Part shown: one piece after another, positions 34,326-43,682 of the stretch
Layout of the letters: each line of letters begins with the position of its first letter
Position numbering within the stretch: the first letter of the stretch is position 1
NCBI RefSeq assembly: GCF_003854275.1
Contig: NZ_QTQP01000027.1
Location: 45,005 to 109,004 of the forward strand
DNA length: 64,000 nucleotides
Source: Burkholderia sp. Bp8963
GTDB lineage: Bacteria > Pseudomonadota > Gammaproteobacteria > Burkholderiales > Burkholderiaceae
Direction of reading: 5' to 3'
Position numbers and translations under genes: made by a program
The notes under the pieces: generated by a model
What the model was told of the DNA's origin: nothing
Databases searched by the model: none
Seen by the model: the letters and a program-made list of their open reading frames with translations, nothing else

Positions 34326-35093
34326 TCATGCGCCGACCAGCGCGCGCGTCGTGAAGAACAGCACGGACGGCCCGAGCAGGCAGCCGACGCCCGTATGGAA
34401 CGTCGCGACGAGCGCACCGTACGGCACGAGCCGCCGGTCGGTCGCGGCGAGGCCCGCGCTCACGCCGCTCACGGTGCCCGCGAGGCCGCCGAAGATCATC
34501 GCGGCGCGCGGCGTCCTGAGCCCCATGAAGTTCGCGGCGAGTGGCGTGCCGACCATCACGATGATCGCCTTCACGAGCCCCGTCGCGATGCTGAGCGCGA
34601 TCACGTCCGAACTCGCGCCGATCGCAGCACCCGTGACGGGCCCGACGATGTAGGTGACGGCGCCCGCGCCGATCGTCGTCATGCTGACCGCGTCGGTATA
34701 GCCGAACGCGCGCGCGACGCACGCGCCGACGATGAACGGCAGCACGGTGCCGAGCAACAGCGACAGCACGCCGACGAGCCCGGCCTTCCTCGCCTCGGTC
34801 GGCTGCACTTCGAATGCGGTCGCGACGATCGCGAAATCGCGCAGCATCGCGCCGCCCATCAGGCCGACGCCGGCGAACAGCGGCACATCGGCGATCCCTT
34901 TCTCGCCGCCGGTGAACGCGCCGCCGACATACGCGAGCGCAAGGCCGATCACGATCGCGATCGCCGAGCCGTGCACGCGGCCGAACGTCAGCTTGTGCGA
35001 CACGATCGACGCGATCCACATGATCAGGCCGACGAGCGCGAACGACGCGACAAGGCCGTTATGGGCGACGGTTTTTTCGAGCATCTGCAGCAT
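34326..35093 (-). CDS. madM: Malonate transporter subunit MadM
   Basis: MadM is the larger subunit of the two-component MadL/MadM malonate carrier, first described as a sodium symporter in Malonomonas. The 255-residue protein has about seven to eight membrane segments and a glycine-rich conserved part (GAGAVTYIVGPVTGAAIGASSDVIALSIATG split by loops). It starts 12 bases after madL and precedes mdcA by 104 bases. Confidence 0.92.
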   Translation of the reverse strand: MLQMLEKTVAHNGLVASFALVGLIMWIASIVSHKLTFGRVHGSAIAIVIGLALAYVGGAFTGGEKGIADVPLFAGVGLMGGAMLRDFAIVATAFEVQPTEARKAGLVGVLSLLLGTVLPFIVGACVARAFGYTDAVSMTTIGAGAVTYIVGPVTGAAIGASSDVIALSIATGLVKAIIVMVGTPLAANFMGLRTPRAAMIFGGLAGTVSGVSAGLAATDRRLVPYGALVATFHTGVGCLLGPSVLFFTTRALVGA

Positions 35094-35105
35094 CGCGGCC
35101 TCCGG

Positions 35106-35501
35106 TCACTGTTCTTCGAATTGCGGCACGCCGGCGAACGCCGTGTCGTCGCGGCCGGTGCGTGCGAGCACCGCGATGCAGCCCGCGCAGATCACGGCCG
35201 CGCCGATCGCGGCGAGCAGCGCGACGGGCCCGCCCTTCAGCGCGGCGAGCACGTTCTGGTTCGCGGCCATCGCGACGACCACCGGGATATACATCGCGCC
35301 CCAGAAGCCGACGCCTGCTTCGGTTTCCTTCGGCAGCCAGCCGCGGCCGTGCAGCCACAGGCGCAGGCCGATCAGCAGCAGCATCGCGATGCCGACGCCG
35401 CCGACGTTGGTCTTCACACCGATCGCGGTGCCGAGCAGGTCGCCGAGAAACAGTCCGGCGAGATGGCAGAACGCGAGCAAGGCGGTTCCGTAGATGATCA
35501 C
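35106..35501 (-). CDS. madL: Malonate transporter subunit MadL
   Basis: MadL is the small subunit of the malonate carrier. The 131-residue protein has four hydrophobic segments, and its N-terminus (MIIYGTALLAFCHLAGLFLGDLLG) and NVGGVGIAMLLLI are typical of the family. It is the first gene of the leftward malonate operon. The divergent LysR gene begins 255 bases away, leaving room for a shared regulatory region. Confidence 0.92.
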   Translation of the reverse strand: MIIYGTALLAFCHLAGLFLGDLLGTAIGVKTNVGGVGIAMLLLIGLRLWLHGRGWLPKETEAGVGFWGAMYIPVVVAMAANQNVLAALKGGPVALLAAIGAAVICAGCIAVLARTGRDDTAFAGVPQFEEQ

Positions 35502-35756
35502 GAGTCGTCTCCTGTGTCTACCGCGGCGGTGCGCCGCGGCCCCGGCGGCTCGTCGTGCGAGCGCATTCTCGGGCGGTCGATGGGATGATGCGGTTTCGGG
35601 TCCGCGCCCGGATGCCGTAGACTGCCCGAAGCAGCTGCCGGCGCGGTGCGGCGCGGGCTTCGAGTCGCGCGCGCCGCACCGGGGCGTGAGCCGATACTAG
35701 CGCCGCAAAATCCGGTCATTTATGAAGTTGTCGAAACCGATTCAGTGGGTTTAGCA

Positions 35757-36605
35757 ATGCGTCCGTTACCGCCCGAGCTGCTGCGCAGCTTCGTCGCCGT
35801 CGCCCAGTCCGGCAGTTTCACCGCCGCGTCCGAGCGCGTGAACCTGTCGCAGTCCACCGTCAGCCAGCACATCCGCCGCCTCGAGGAGCTGCTCGACCGC
35901 CCGCTGTTCGAGCGCGACACCCGCAACGTGCGCCTGTCGCAGCACGGCGACGCGCTGTTCCGCTACGCGGTGCGCATCCTCGAGCTGATGGACGAGGCCG
36001 TCACGTCGGTATGCGGCCCGCCGCTGTCGGGCAAGGTGCGGCTCGCGATGTCGGAGGATTTCGCGTCGGCCCACCTGACGGCCGCGCTCGCGAGCTTCGT
36101 GCAGCGCAACCCGGAGGTCGAGCTCGCGATCGCGACCGGGCTGTCCGGCGACCTGTTCGACGCGCTCGACGAAGGCCGGCATGACCTCGTGTTCGCGAAG
36201 CGGATCGCCGGCAGCCGGCGCGGGCGCGTGATCCGCAGCGAGCCGCTTTACTGGTGCACGGGCCCCGATTCGCGGATCACCGGCCACGAGGCCGTGCTGC
36301 CGCTCGCGATGCATCCGGAGCCGAGCGTGTCGCGGCGCCGGGTGCTCGAAACGCTCGACGCGATCGGCCGGCCGTACCGGATCGCGGTGGTCAGCAGCAG
36401 CGTTGCTGTGCTGCGCGCGGCGGCCAGCGCGGGGCTCGGGGTCAGCGCGTTCGCGGGCTATGTGATCCCGGCCGGGCTCGCGCGGCTCGATGCGGGGCTG
36501 CCCGAGCTCGGCGAGCTCGAATACGTGATCGACCGCCCGGCCGCCGCGTCGCGCTCGACGCTCGCGCTGGAGGCGACACTGATTGCGGCGGCGGCGGATT
36601 TGTAA
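35757..36605 (+). CDS. LysR-family regulator of the malonate operon
   Basis: The 282-residue protein has an N-terminal winged helix-turn-helix (LLRSFVAVAQSGSFTAASERVNLSQSTVSQHIRRLEELL read over two lines of sequence) and a C-terminal effector domain. I start at the ATG at 35757 (MRPLPPELL); the open frame extends 37 codons upstream without a better start. Divergent placement from madLM-mdc suggests it is the MdcR-type activator, as in Klebsiella; the effector, malonate or malonyl-CoA, is inferred. Confidence 0.9.
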   Translation: MRPLPPELLRSFVAVAQSGSFTAASERVNLSQSTVSQHIRRLEELLDRPLFERDTRNVRLSQHGDALFRYAVRILELMDEAVTSVCGPPLSGKVRLAMSEDFASAHLTAALASFVQRNPEVELAIATGLSGDLFDALDEGRHDLVFAKRIAGSRRGRVIRSEPLYWCTGPDSRITGHEAVLPLAMHPEPSVSRRRVLETLDAIGRPYRIAVVSSSVAVLRAAASAGLGVSAFAGYVIPAGLARLDAGLPELGELEYVIDRPAAASRSTLALEATLIAAAADL

Positions 36606-36632
36606 ACGCGCCCGCGGGGTCGCATCGCGCTT

Positions 36633-36673
36633 GCCGGGTGGGATTCGCCGGGTGGGATTCGCCGGGTGGGATC
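36633..36673. repeat. 14-bp direct repeat, three copies
   Basis: The unit gccgggtgggattc occurs at 36633-36646 and 36647-36660, with a third shortened copy at 36661-36673. It lies 28 bases downstream of the LysR gene in a non-coding gap. Confidence 0.8.
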
Positions 36674-36824
36674 GCAACAACATCACGCGTCGCGCCTGCA
36701 TGCTGGCGGCGCTGCCCGAAACGCGTCAGCGTCCGCGCAGCACCCGCTCGCGACAATGGGACCCACGGAACACGCGGCACGCTGCCGCGCATGTCCGACC
36801 CCGTCCCATTCATCGGAGCGCACC

Positions 36825-37094
36825 ATGAACGTCATGCGACTCGTCGTCGCGGCCGCCACAGCCGCGATGCTGTCCCCCGCCTTTGCACAGACCGACTCTG
36901 CACCGCCCGTGCAGGGCAAGACGCGCGCGGAAGTCGTCGCGGAACTGAACCAGGCTTATCTCGACGGCGACCTGCCGACGACCGACAGCGACTATCCGCC
37001 GAGCGACGCGACCCGCGCGCGCAACCGCGAGCTGCTGCACGCGGTGCAACCTGCGTGGGCCGCGCAGACGCAGCAGCCGTCGCCGCAACAGTAG
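36825..37094 (+). CDS. Exported DUF4148 protein
   Basis: The 89-residue protein has a signal peptide (MNVMRLVVAAATAAMLSPAFAQ). The short DUF4148 motif follows (GKTRAEVVAELNQAYLDGDLPTTDSDYPP). Such proteins are numerous in Burkholderiales, probably periplasmic, and of unknown function. The tail is Gln/Pro-rich. No clear operon partner. Confidence 0.82.
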   Translation: MNVMRLVVAAATAAMLSPAFAQTDSAPPVQGKTRAEVVAELNQAYLDGDLPTTDSDYPPSDATRARNRELLHAVQPAWAAQTQQPSPQQ

Positions 37095-37134
37095 ACACGC
37101 CGGGCAAAGGCCAGCCCGGCGTGCCCGCGCCCGG

Positions 37135-38070
37135 TCAGGGCAGGAAGCTGCGCCGCCGCGCGTCGATCAGTGCGACGAGCAGCCGGTTGCGCTCGGCGGC
37201 GAGGTCGTGCATCGAATGCTCGCCCTGGATCGCGCGGAGTTCGTCGATCAGCTTGCGGTCGACGTCCGGATCGAACGACGGCGTGCCGAGATCGTTCCAC
37301 CAGCTCGCCATCGGGCCCGACAGATGCTCGAGAAAGTGCGCGATCCCGCCCGCGCCGCCGCCGAGGTGATAGGTCAGGCACTGCCCCATCAGCGCCCAGC
37401 GCAAACCGGGGCCCCACGCGACTGCCTTGTCCGCATCGGCGACGCTCACGACGCCCTCGCCGACGAGGTGATACACCTCACGAAACAGCGCCGCCGCGAG
37501 CCGGTTCGCGACGTGGCCCGCCATCTCCTTGTTGAGGACGATGGTCTCCTTGCCGAGCCCGTCGTAGAACGCCTTCGCGCGCGCGATCGCGTCCTTGCCG
37601 GTCGCCGCGCCGCCGACCAGCTCGACAAGCGGAATCAGGTGCGGCGGATTGAACGGATGGGCGATCAGGCAGCGTTCCGGATGTTTTGCGCACGCGGTCT
37701 GGATATCGGACATCTTGAGGCCCGACGAGCTCGATGCGATCAGCACGTGCGCGGGCAGCACGTCGTCCATCTGCCGGTACAGTTCGCGCTTCAGGTCGAG
37801 CCGCTCGGGGCCGTTCTCCTGCACGAAATCGACGCCGTCGAGCGCACGCGCGAGATCGGCGTCGAATGTGAGACGCTGCGTCAGCGCCGCGGCTTCGTCG
37901 CCGAGGAACGCAGCGAGCGCGTCGCGCAATCGCGCGTCGGCCTGCGGCGCGGGGTCGGTCGCGACGACGTCGAATCCATTCGACAGGTAGAAGGCCGCCC
38001 AGCTCGCGCCGATCACGCCGGCGCCGACGATCGCGATACGTCGGATGTGCGTGCTTATGTCCGTGCTCAT
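37135..38070 (-). CDS. 3-hydroxyacyl-CoA dehydrogenase family protein
   Basis: This NAD-dependent dehydrogenase (311 residues) has an N-terminal Rossmann motif IAIVGAGVIGASWAAFYL. The catalytic His lies in LIAHPFNPPHLIPLVELVGG, and VLNKEMAGHVANRLAAALFREV follows. The size and the GPGLRWALMGQCLTYHLGGG segment are like L-carnitine dehydrogenase or L-gulonate 3-dehydrogenase rather than fatty-acid beta-oxidation enzymes. The actual substrate is not determined. Confidence 0.85.
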   Translation of the reverse strand: MSTDISTHIRRIAIVGAGVIGASWAAFYLSNGFDVVATDPAPQADARLRDALAAFLGDEAAALTQRLTFDADLARALDGVDFVQENGPERLDLKRELYRQMDDVLPAHVLIASSSSGLKMSDIQTACAKHPERCLIAHPFNPPHLIPLVELVGGAATGKDAIARAKAFYDGLGKETIVLNKEMAGHVANRLAAALFREVYHLVGEGVVSVADADKAVAWGPGLRWALMGQCLTYHLGGGAGGIAHFLEHLSGPMASWWNDLGTPSFDPDVDRKLIDELRAIQGEHSMHDLAAERNRLLVALIDARRRSFLP

Positions 38071-38169
38071 GTCCGCTTCATCTCCGTTTCTTCTCGTGAA
38101 TGTCGCGGCGATTGTCGCATCGAATCACGCGGCGGCGGCGGCGCGCCGCCGACGTTCAGCGGCCTGCGC

Positions 38170-38925
38170 TCAGCGGCCCGACACATCGGCCGCACGCTTC
38201 ACCTTCGCGCGCCGCGCCAGCATGTTCATGCCCTCGACGAACGCCGAGAACGCCATCGCCGCGTAGATATAGCCCTTCGGCACGTGCGTCCCGAAGCCTT
38301 CGGCGATCAGCGTCATGCCGATCACGACGAGGAACGACAGCGCGAGCATCACGACGGTCGGGTTGCGGTCGATGAAGCGCGCGAGCGGCTGCGCGGCGAA
38401 CAGCATCACGGTCACGGCGGCGATCACCGCGACGAACATGATCGGAATGTGCTCGGTCATGCCGATCGCGGTCACGATGCTGTCGATCGAGAACACGATG
38501 TCGAGCATCAGGATCTGGCCGACCGCCGCCCACATCGTCAGGCCGCCTGCGCCGTTCGACGCGCCGGCGTCGCTGCCGTCGCGCAACACGTGATGATGCA
38601 TTTCGGTGGTCGCCTTCCACACGAGGAACAGGCCGCCCGACAGCAGGATCATGTCGCGCCACGAGAACGCATGGTCGAACAGCGAGAACACGGGCTCGGT
38701 CAGGCGCGCGATCCACGCGACGGTGCCAAGCAGCGCGAGCCGCATCACGAGCGCGAGGCCGATGCCGAGCCGCTGCGTGCGCGCGCGCTGCGCTTCCGGC
38801 AGCTTGTTGCTGAGGATCGAGATGAAGATCAGGTTGTCGATGCCGAGCACGACTTCCATCACGACGAGCGTCAGGAGCGCCGCCCACACGGCGGGATCGG
38901 CAGCGAGCGTCAGCAGGTAGTCCAT
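38170..38925 (-). CDS. TerC family membrane protein
   Basis: The 251-residue inner-membrane protein has about seven membrane segments. It carries the two Asp-containing TerC motifs, [13 protein letters not shown] (near residues 26-38) and [14 protein letters not shown] (near 140-155). TerC/Alx-like proteins are linked to metal (manganese) export or tellurite resistance. It is divergent from an NhaR-like regulator 107 bases away, which may control it. Confidence 0.9.
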   Translation of the reverse strand: MDYLLTLAADPAVWAALLTLVVMEVVLGIDNLIFISILSNKLPEAQRARTQRLGIGLALVMRLALLGTVAWIARLTEPVFSLFDHAFSWRDMILLSGGLFLVWKATTEMHHHVLRDGSDAGASNGAGGLTMWAAVGQILMLDIVFSIDSIVTAIGMTEHIPIMFVAVIAAVTVMLFAAQPLARFIDRNPTVVMLALSFLVVIGMTLIAEGFGTHVPKGYIYAAMAFSAFVEGMNMLARRAKVKRAADVSGR

Positions 38926-39032
38926 GAATTTTTGTGAACAGAGGTGGAAAGCCCGATGATCGCCTCACCTGTGCTTCGAAAAAATCAGTGACAATCTGAT
39001 TTTTGGTTCGGTTTTTCCGAAGTGACGCGCCA

Positions 39033-39926
39033 ATGCTGAATTTCCGACATCTGTTCTACTTCTGGGTCGTCGTGAAGGAAGGCGGCTTCGCGCGCGCGGC
39101 CGAGCGGCTCGACATGGCCGTGCAGACCATCAGCGCGCAGGTGCGCGAGCTCGAAAAAGCACTCGGGCACCAATTGCTGAAGCCGGCCGGCCGCGGTGTC
39201 GCGATGACCGACGCGGGCCAGGCTGCGTACGCGCGCGCAGAGGAGATCTTCGAGATCGGACGGCTGATTCCCGACGAGGTGCGCGCCGCCGCGAGCCAGC
39301 CGACGGTGCGGCTCGCGGTCGGCCTGTCGGACGGCATCTCGAAGCTGGCCGCCCATGCAATCCTCGCGCCAGTGCTCGACACGCCCGCGCTCAGGCTGCT
39401 ATGTCACGAAGGCGAGCACGATGCGCTGCTCGCCGAGCTCGCGCTGCATCATCTCGATCTCGTGCTGGCGGGCCAGGGCGCGCCGCCCAACGCGAACCTG
39501 CGCGTGACGAGCGAGCGGCTCGTCGCGTCGCCCGTCGACTGGTACGGGCCGGCGGCGCTCGTCACGCAAGCCGCGCGGCAGCACTTTCCGCAGTGTCTCG
39601 CCGAGCTGCCGCTGTTGCTGCCGACCGCGCATTCCGCGCTGCGCGCGCGCCTCGACCGTTGGCTGGAATCGGCGCGCATCGTGCCCCGCATTGCCGGAGA
39701 ATTCGAGGACAGTGCGCTGATGGCCGTGTTCGCGGCGCGCGGCCTCGGCGTGTTTCCGCTGAGCGAGCTGGGCGCGAACGACGCGTCGCTGCTGCGGGGC
39801 CTGCGGCGGCTCGGGCGCGCCGGCGACGTGACCGAGGAGATCCACGCGATCCGCTCGCGGCGCGGCGAACGTCATCCGCTGACCGCGCAATTGCTTGCGG
39901 TCGCGCGCGATTCGTCGGCCGGCTGA
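39033..39926 (+). CDS. NhaR-like LysR-family regulator
   Basis: The 297-residue protein begins MLNFRHLFYFWVVVKEGGFARAAERLDMAVQTIS, close in form to E. coli NhaR. The helix-turn-helix is followed by EKALGHQLLKPAGRG. The start at 39033 gives the family N-terminus. NhaR responds to sodium and activates nhaA; here the divergent neighbour is a TerC gene, so ion homeostasis is a reasonable but unproven theme. Confidence 0.88.
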   Translation: MLNFRHLFYFWVVVKEGGFARAAERLDMAVQTISAQVRELEKALGHQLLKPAGRGVAMTDAGQAAYARAEEIFEIGRLIPDEVRAAASQPTVRLAVGLSDGISKLAAHAILAPVLDTPALRLLCHEGEHDALLAELALHHLDLVLAGQGAPPNANLRVTSERLVASPVDWYGPAALVTQAARQHFPQCLAELPLLLPTAHSALRARLDRWLESARIVPRIAGEFEDSALMAVFAARGLGVFPLSELGANDASLLRGLRRLGRAGDVTEEIHAIRSRRGERHPLTAQLLAVARDSSAG

Positions 39927-40087
39927 AAAGAACGCGCCATCAAACGAAACTATAATAACGCCCCGGCCTTGCGAGATTGCCTCGCGCCCACCCGCCGGCC
40001 GCGCCCATGCGCGGCGGCATCGATCCGACCTTCGCGCAACGCGCGCAGTCCAGGCGCGGCATCCAGCCGAGCCTATTGAAAGACGCC

Positions 40088-41437
40088 ATGCACAACCGAT
40101 TTCGCCTGTTTTCCGTTTCGTGCGCGCTCGCGGCCGCGACCGTGCTGGCGGCGTGCTCGTCGCCGCCCAAGCCGATCTACCAGCAGGAACAGTTCGACGC
40201 GACGAGCAGCCCGTACGCCCACTCGTTCCACGCGAAATCCGACGCGACCTGCGAGGCCGCGCGCCGCGCGCTGCTGAGCCAGGGCTACGTCGCGACGTCG
40301 TCCCGTTCCGATGCGGTCGACGGCAGCAAGAATTTCCAGCCGAACAACGACATGCACGTGGTGATCGAATTCCACGTCGTGTGCGCGGACGCGAACGCGG
40401 ACGGCACGTCGAGCATCGCATACGTGAACGCGGTGCAGGATCGCTACACGCTGAAGAAGTCGAACACGTCGGCGAGCGTCGGTCTCAGCGTGTTCGGCTC
40501 GCTGTCGCTGCCGATCGGCTCCAGCGACGACGCGCTCGTCAAGACCGCGAGCGAGACGATTCCGGCCGGCGTGTTCTACGAACGCTTCTTCAACCTCGTC
40601 GACCACTTTCTCAAGATCGATCCGACCCACCGCGACCGCGCGACCGTGAAGGCCGCGGAGAAGGAGCCCGTCACGCCGCTGCCCGAGCCCGCGCCGACGC
40701 CGCAGGGCGAACCGATGAAGATGACGACGCCGATCGTGCCGACGCCGCCCGCACCGCCCGTGCCGAACCCCGTCACCGCGCCGGGGTCGGGTACGACGGT
40801 CGCGCCGGCGGCCGCGGCATCTGCCGTCGCCGTGCCGTCGGCACGGGCCGCTGCCGTACCGGCGCCGGCCTCGGGCGCCGCCGCGATTCCGGTCTCGGCG
40901 TCGGCACCGGCTGCCGTGGGGTCCGCGCCGGCGTCGGGTGCGAAGCCAGCCGCCAATCCGGCCGCTAATCCGGCCGCGAACTCGGCCCCAACCCCGGCCA
41001 CCTCACCGGCCACCTCGCCGGCTGCCACCCCGGCGTCCACGCCGATCGCAGCGCCCGCAGCAGCGCCAACGACCGCGCCGGGTTCCGTTCATGCACCGGC
41101 GCCCCCGGCGGCAGCGCCTGCGTCCGCTCCTGCGCCGGCGGCTGCTCCCGCTCCGGCGCCGGCCTCGGCCGCCGCGCCCGCATCCGCCCCCGTTTCGGGG
41201 CCCGTTTCGGGGCCCGTTTCGGGGCCCGTTTCGGGGCCCGCGGCCGCTCCTGCTGCCGCTACTGCCGCTACTGCCCCTGCCACCACGCCCGCATCGGCCG
41301 GCGCGCCTGCACCCGCCACCGGAACCGCGGCCGCACCGGTATCGATCGCGCCAGCCGACATCGCGCCAGCCCCCGCGTCCGGCGACCTCATCCAGGCCGC
41401 CGCACCGATTCCGGCCGGCGCAAGCGCCGCATACTAA
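40088..41437 (+). CDS. DUF2242 lipoprotein with long Ala/Pro-rich tail
   Basis: The first 200 residues form a DUF2242 domain behind a lipoprotein signal (VLAACSSPPKPIYQQ). The remaining 250 residues are an Ala/Pro/Ser/Thr repeat tract with no predicted fold. It contains four perfect copies of a 12-base unit encoding SGPV (41189-41236) and several AANP/ATSP doublets. A periplasmic or outer-membrane location with the tail spanning peptidoglycan is inferred. Tail length is expected to differ between strains. No operon partner is visible. Confidence 0.82.
   Translation: MHNRFRLFSVSCALAAATVLAACSSPPKPIYQQEQFDATSSPYAHSFHAKSDATCEAARRALLSQGYVATSSRSDAVDGSKNFQPNNDMHVVIEFHVVCADANADGTSSIAYVNAVQDRYTLKKSNTSASVGLSVFGSLSLPIGSSDDALVKTASETIPAGVFYERFFNLVDHFLKIDPTHRDRATVKAAEKEPVTPLPEPAPTPQGEPMKMTTPIVPTPPAPPVPNPVTAPGSGTTVAPAAAASAVAVPSARAAAVPAPASGAAAIPVSASAPAAVGSAPASGAKPAANPAANPAANSAPTPATSPATSPAATPASTPIAAPAAAPTTAPGSVHAPAPPAAAPASAPAPAAAPAPAPASAAAPASAPVSGPVSGPVSGPVSGPAAAPAAATAATAPATTPASAGAPAPATGTAAAPVSIAPADIAPAPASGDLIQAAAPIPAGASAAY
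41189..41236 (+). repeat. 12-bp tandem repeat, four perfect copies
   Basis: The unit cccgtttcgggg is repeated four times without change inside the C-terminal tail of the DUF2242 lipoprotein. Each copy encodes the tetrapeptide PVSG, so slippage changes length without shifting the frame. Confidence 0.9.
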
Positions 41438-41480
41438 GCTTCATCCGACCGACGCCCTGCCACGAGCGAAACACCCGCCT

Positions 41481-42401
41481 TCAACGCAGCCGCTCGTGCC
41501 ACGACTGCAGATTCCCGACCGTGGCCGTCACGCCGCCGCAGACGATCACCGCCATGCTCGACACGGCGGCCAGTGCCGGCACCGGTTCGTCGAGCGCGGC
41601 CAGCGCGGCGCCGCACGCGGGCTCGACGACGATCCGGTGCTCATCGAGAAACCGTAGCGACGCCGCCACCGCCGCTGCGTCGGACACGACGACGTTGTAG
41701 ATCGCGTGCCGCGTCACCCACTCGACGGCCGCATCACACGGGCGCTTCGCGCCGAGCGACGTGGCGACACTCGTGATCTCCGGCAGCTCGACCGGCCGCC
41801 CCTGCGCGACCGACCGCGCGTAGCTGTCGGCCCCCACGGTCTCGACCGCGATGACGGGCACGTCGGCCCAGCCGTTGCGCGCCAGGCCTTCCAGCACGCC
41901 GCACAGCAGACCGCCACCGCCAACCGCGAGCACGATCGCGCCGGGCTTCGGTCTGGCCGCCGCCATCTCGTCGATCATCGTCGCGTGCCCGTGCCACAGC
42001 ACCGGATCGTCGAACGGGTGTACGAACGCGTCGTGCGGACCGACGATCGATTGCGCGTAGGCGTTCGCTTCGGCCCACGACGCGCCGCGCACGACCAGTT
42101 CCGCACCCTCGCCAAGGATCAGGTCCCGTGCACGCGCGGACGTGCTCTCCGGCACGACGACGGTCACCGGCACGCCCAGTTCGCGCCCACACCACGCGAC
42201 CGCGATGCCCGCATTGCCGCCCGACGACGACACGAAGCGTCGCGCGCCGGCTGCGCGCCGCGCGTCGCAAACCGCGCCGATGCCGCGCAGCTTGAACGAA
42301 CCGGACGGCTGCATCGCCTCGATCTTGAGCAGGACATCCTTGCCGAGCCGGCGGGAAAGCGTCTGCGAACGGATATACGGAGTCTGGATGTGGAGTGGCA
42401 T
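41481..42401 (-). CDS. PLP-dependent serine/threonine dehydratase-like enzyme
   Basis: The 306-residue fold-type II PLP enzyme has the Schiff-base Lys in PSGSFKLRG (near residue 37), the SSGGNAGIAVAWCGRELG substrate loop and the phosphate-binding VGGGGLLCG. It resembles L-serine dehydratases and related serine/threonine deaminases. I start at the ATG at 42399-42401 (MPLHIQTPYI); an in-frame ATG 12 bases upstream and the ATG at 42467 are less likely. It is divergent from a LysR gene that probably regulates it. Confidence 0.87.
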   Translation of the reverse strand: MPLHIQTPYIRSQTLSRRLGKDVLLKIEAMQPSGSFKLRGIGAVCDARRAAGARRFVSSSGGNAGIAVAWCGRELGVPVTVVVPESTSARARDLILGEGAELVVRGASWAEANAYAQSIVGPHDAFVHPFDDPVLWHGHATMIDEMAAARPKPGAIVLAVGGGGLLCGVLEGLARNGWADVPVIAVETVGADSYARSVAQGRPVELPEITSVATSLGAKRPCDAAVEWVTRHAIYNVVVSDAAAVAASLRFLDEHRIVVEPACGAALAALDEPVPALAAVSSMAVIVCGGVTATVGNLQSWHERLR

Positions 42402-42556
42402 GGGACGACGCATGAAGGACAGGACGACCGGCCGCGGCTCGCGCGGGCCGGCAATGGAAGCGTTCATCGTACGCCGCGCCTACCATGCCTTCCAATACCA
42501 TTGGATGCCGTTTGCTATGCTTTGTGGGTATATCAACCCGACAGGAATGGCCGCGC

Positions 42557-43456
42557 ATGCGACAGGTCGAATTGCGTCATCTGCGGTACTTCGTGGCGGT
42601 CGCCGAGGCCGGCAGCGTAATGGCGGGCGCGCGAGCGGTCGGGATCGTCCAGCCCGCGCTGTCCCGCCAGATCCGCGAGCTCGAGGACGCGATCGGCACC
42701 CCGCTGCTGGTCCGCCGCGCGACCGGCGTCGCGCTCACGGCGGCCGGTGCGAGCTTCCTGCAGGATGCGCAGCGTATGCTCGCGGACCTGCACGACAGCC
42801 GCGAGCGCGCGTTGCGCAGCGCGGCCGGCGAACTCGGCGAGCTGCGTCTCGGCGTGCTGCCGAACTACCTGCCGTTACCGGTCGTATCGAACGTACTCAA
42901 GGCGTTCCGGGATGCGTGTCCGCACGTGAAGCTGACGATCGCACCGATGCTGTCGGCCGAGCAGGCGGCGGCCATCGCGCGCGGCCAGCTCGACGGCGGG
43001 ATCATGGCATGGCGCCACGACGAGGCGCCGCATCTGTCGGGCGTGCGGCTGCTGCGCGATCGCTTCGTGCTCGCGATGCCCGCGACGCCGGGCAGCCGCT
43101 TCTACGTACCGAGCGAGCTAACAGCGCTCGCGGACGAACCGTTCGTCTGGTTCGATCCGCAGCGGTCCGCCGCACATCACCGGTTCCTGATCGATCAATG
43201 CAGGCGCGCGGGCTTCACGCCGCGCATCGCACAGGTCGGCAGCGACATCCCGACGCTGATCGGGCTGGTCGCGGCCGGCATGGGCTGCGCGTTCGTGCCG
43301 GAAAGCGCGTCGCCGGCGTGTCCGGACACGGTGCGGCTCGTCGCGCTCGACGCGCTGGCCGACCGCTTCGACGTCGAGTTCGTGTTCGACGGCGCCACGG
43401 TCTCGCCAGTGGTACGGCAGTTCCTCGCCGCGCTGCGCGCCGCGGGCCACGCGTGA
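42557..43456 (+). CDS. LysR-family transcriptional regulator
   Basis: The 299-residue protein has a LysR helix-turn-helix (VELRHLRYFVAVAEAGSVMAGARAVGIVQPALSRQIRELE) and an effector domain. The start at 42557 gives the standard MRQVELRHLRYF N-terminus, although the frame is open 24 codons upstream. The divergent dehydratase-like gene is the likely target; the effector is unknown. Confidence 0.9.
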   Translation: MRQVELRHLRYFVAVAEAGSVMAGARAVGIVQPALSRQIRELEDAIGTPLLVRRATGVALTAAGASFLQDAQRMLADLHDSRERALRSAAGELGELRLGVLPNYLPLPVVSNVLKAFRDACPHVKLTIAPMLSAEQAAAIARGQLDGGIMAWRHDEAPHLSGVRLLRDRFVLAMPATPGSRFYVPSELTALADEPFVWFDPQRSAAHHRFLIDQCRRAGFTPRIAQVGSDIPTLIGLVAAGMGCAFVPESASPACPDTVRLVALDALADRFDVEFVFDGATVSPVVRQFLAALRAAGHA

Positions 43457-43544
43457 CGCGGCCGGACGCGCGGGGCCGCGCGTCCGCGGAGTCACCAGGA
43501 CTGCCCGGTCCGCCCGCGCGATCGCACACCGACAAGCGCCGCCG

Positions 43545-43682
43545 TCAACTGACGAACATCATCATCAGGTGCCGCAGCATTTCGGGGATCTCCTGCACGA
43601 CGTGCCGGACATCCACCCCCGACACGTAGAGCAGCACCGACATCGGGGCCAGCCACAACAGCGCAACCACGAATTCCCTCAT
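43545..43682 (-). CDS. Small membrane protein, hypothetical
   Basis: A 45-residue frame (MREFVVALLWLAPMSVLLY...) encodes one clear membrane segment (about residues 4-20) and an amphipathic tail ending LRHLMMMFVS. A GGGAGAA stands about six bases before the ATG. It is convergent with the LysR gene. No family recognised. The good ribosome-binding site and membrane-like composition support it. Confidence 0.5.
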   Translation of the reverse strand: MREFVVALLWLAPMSVLLYVSGVDVRHVVQEIPEMLRHLMMMFVS

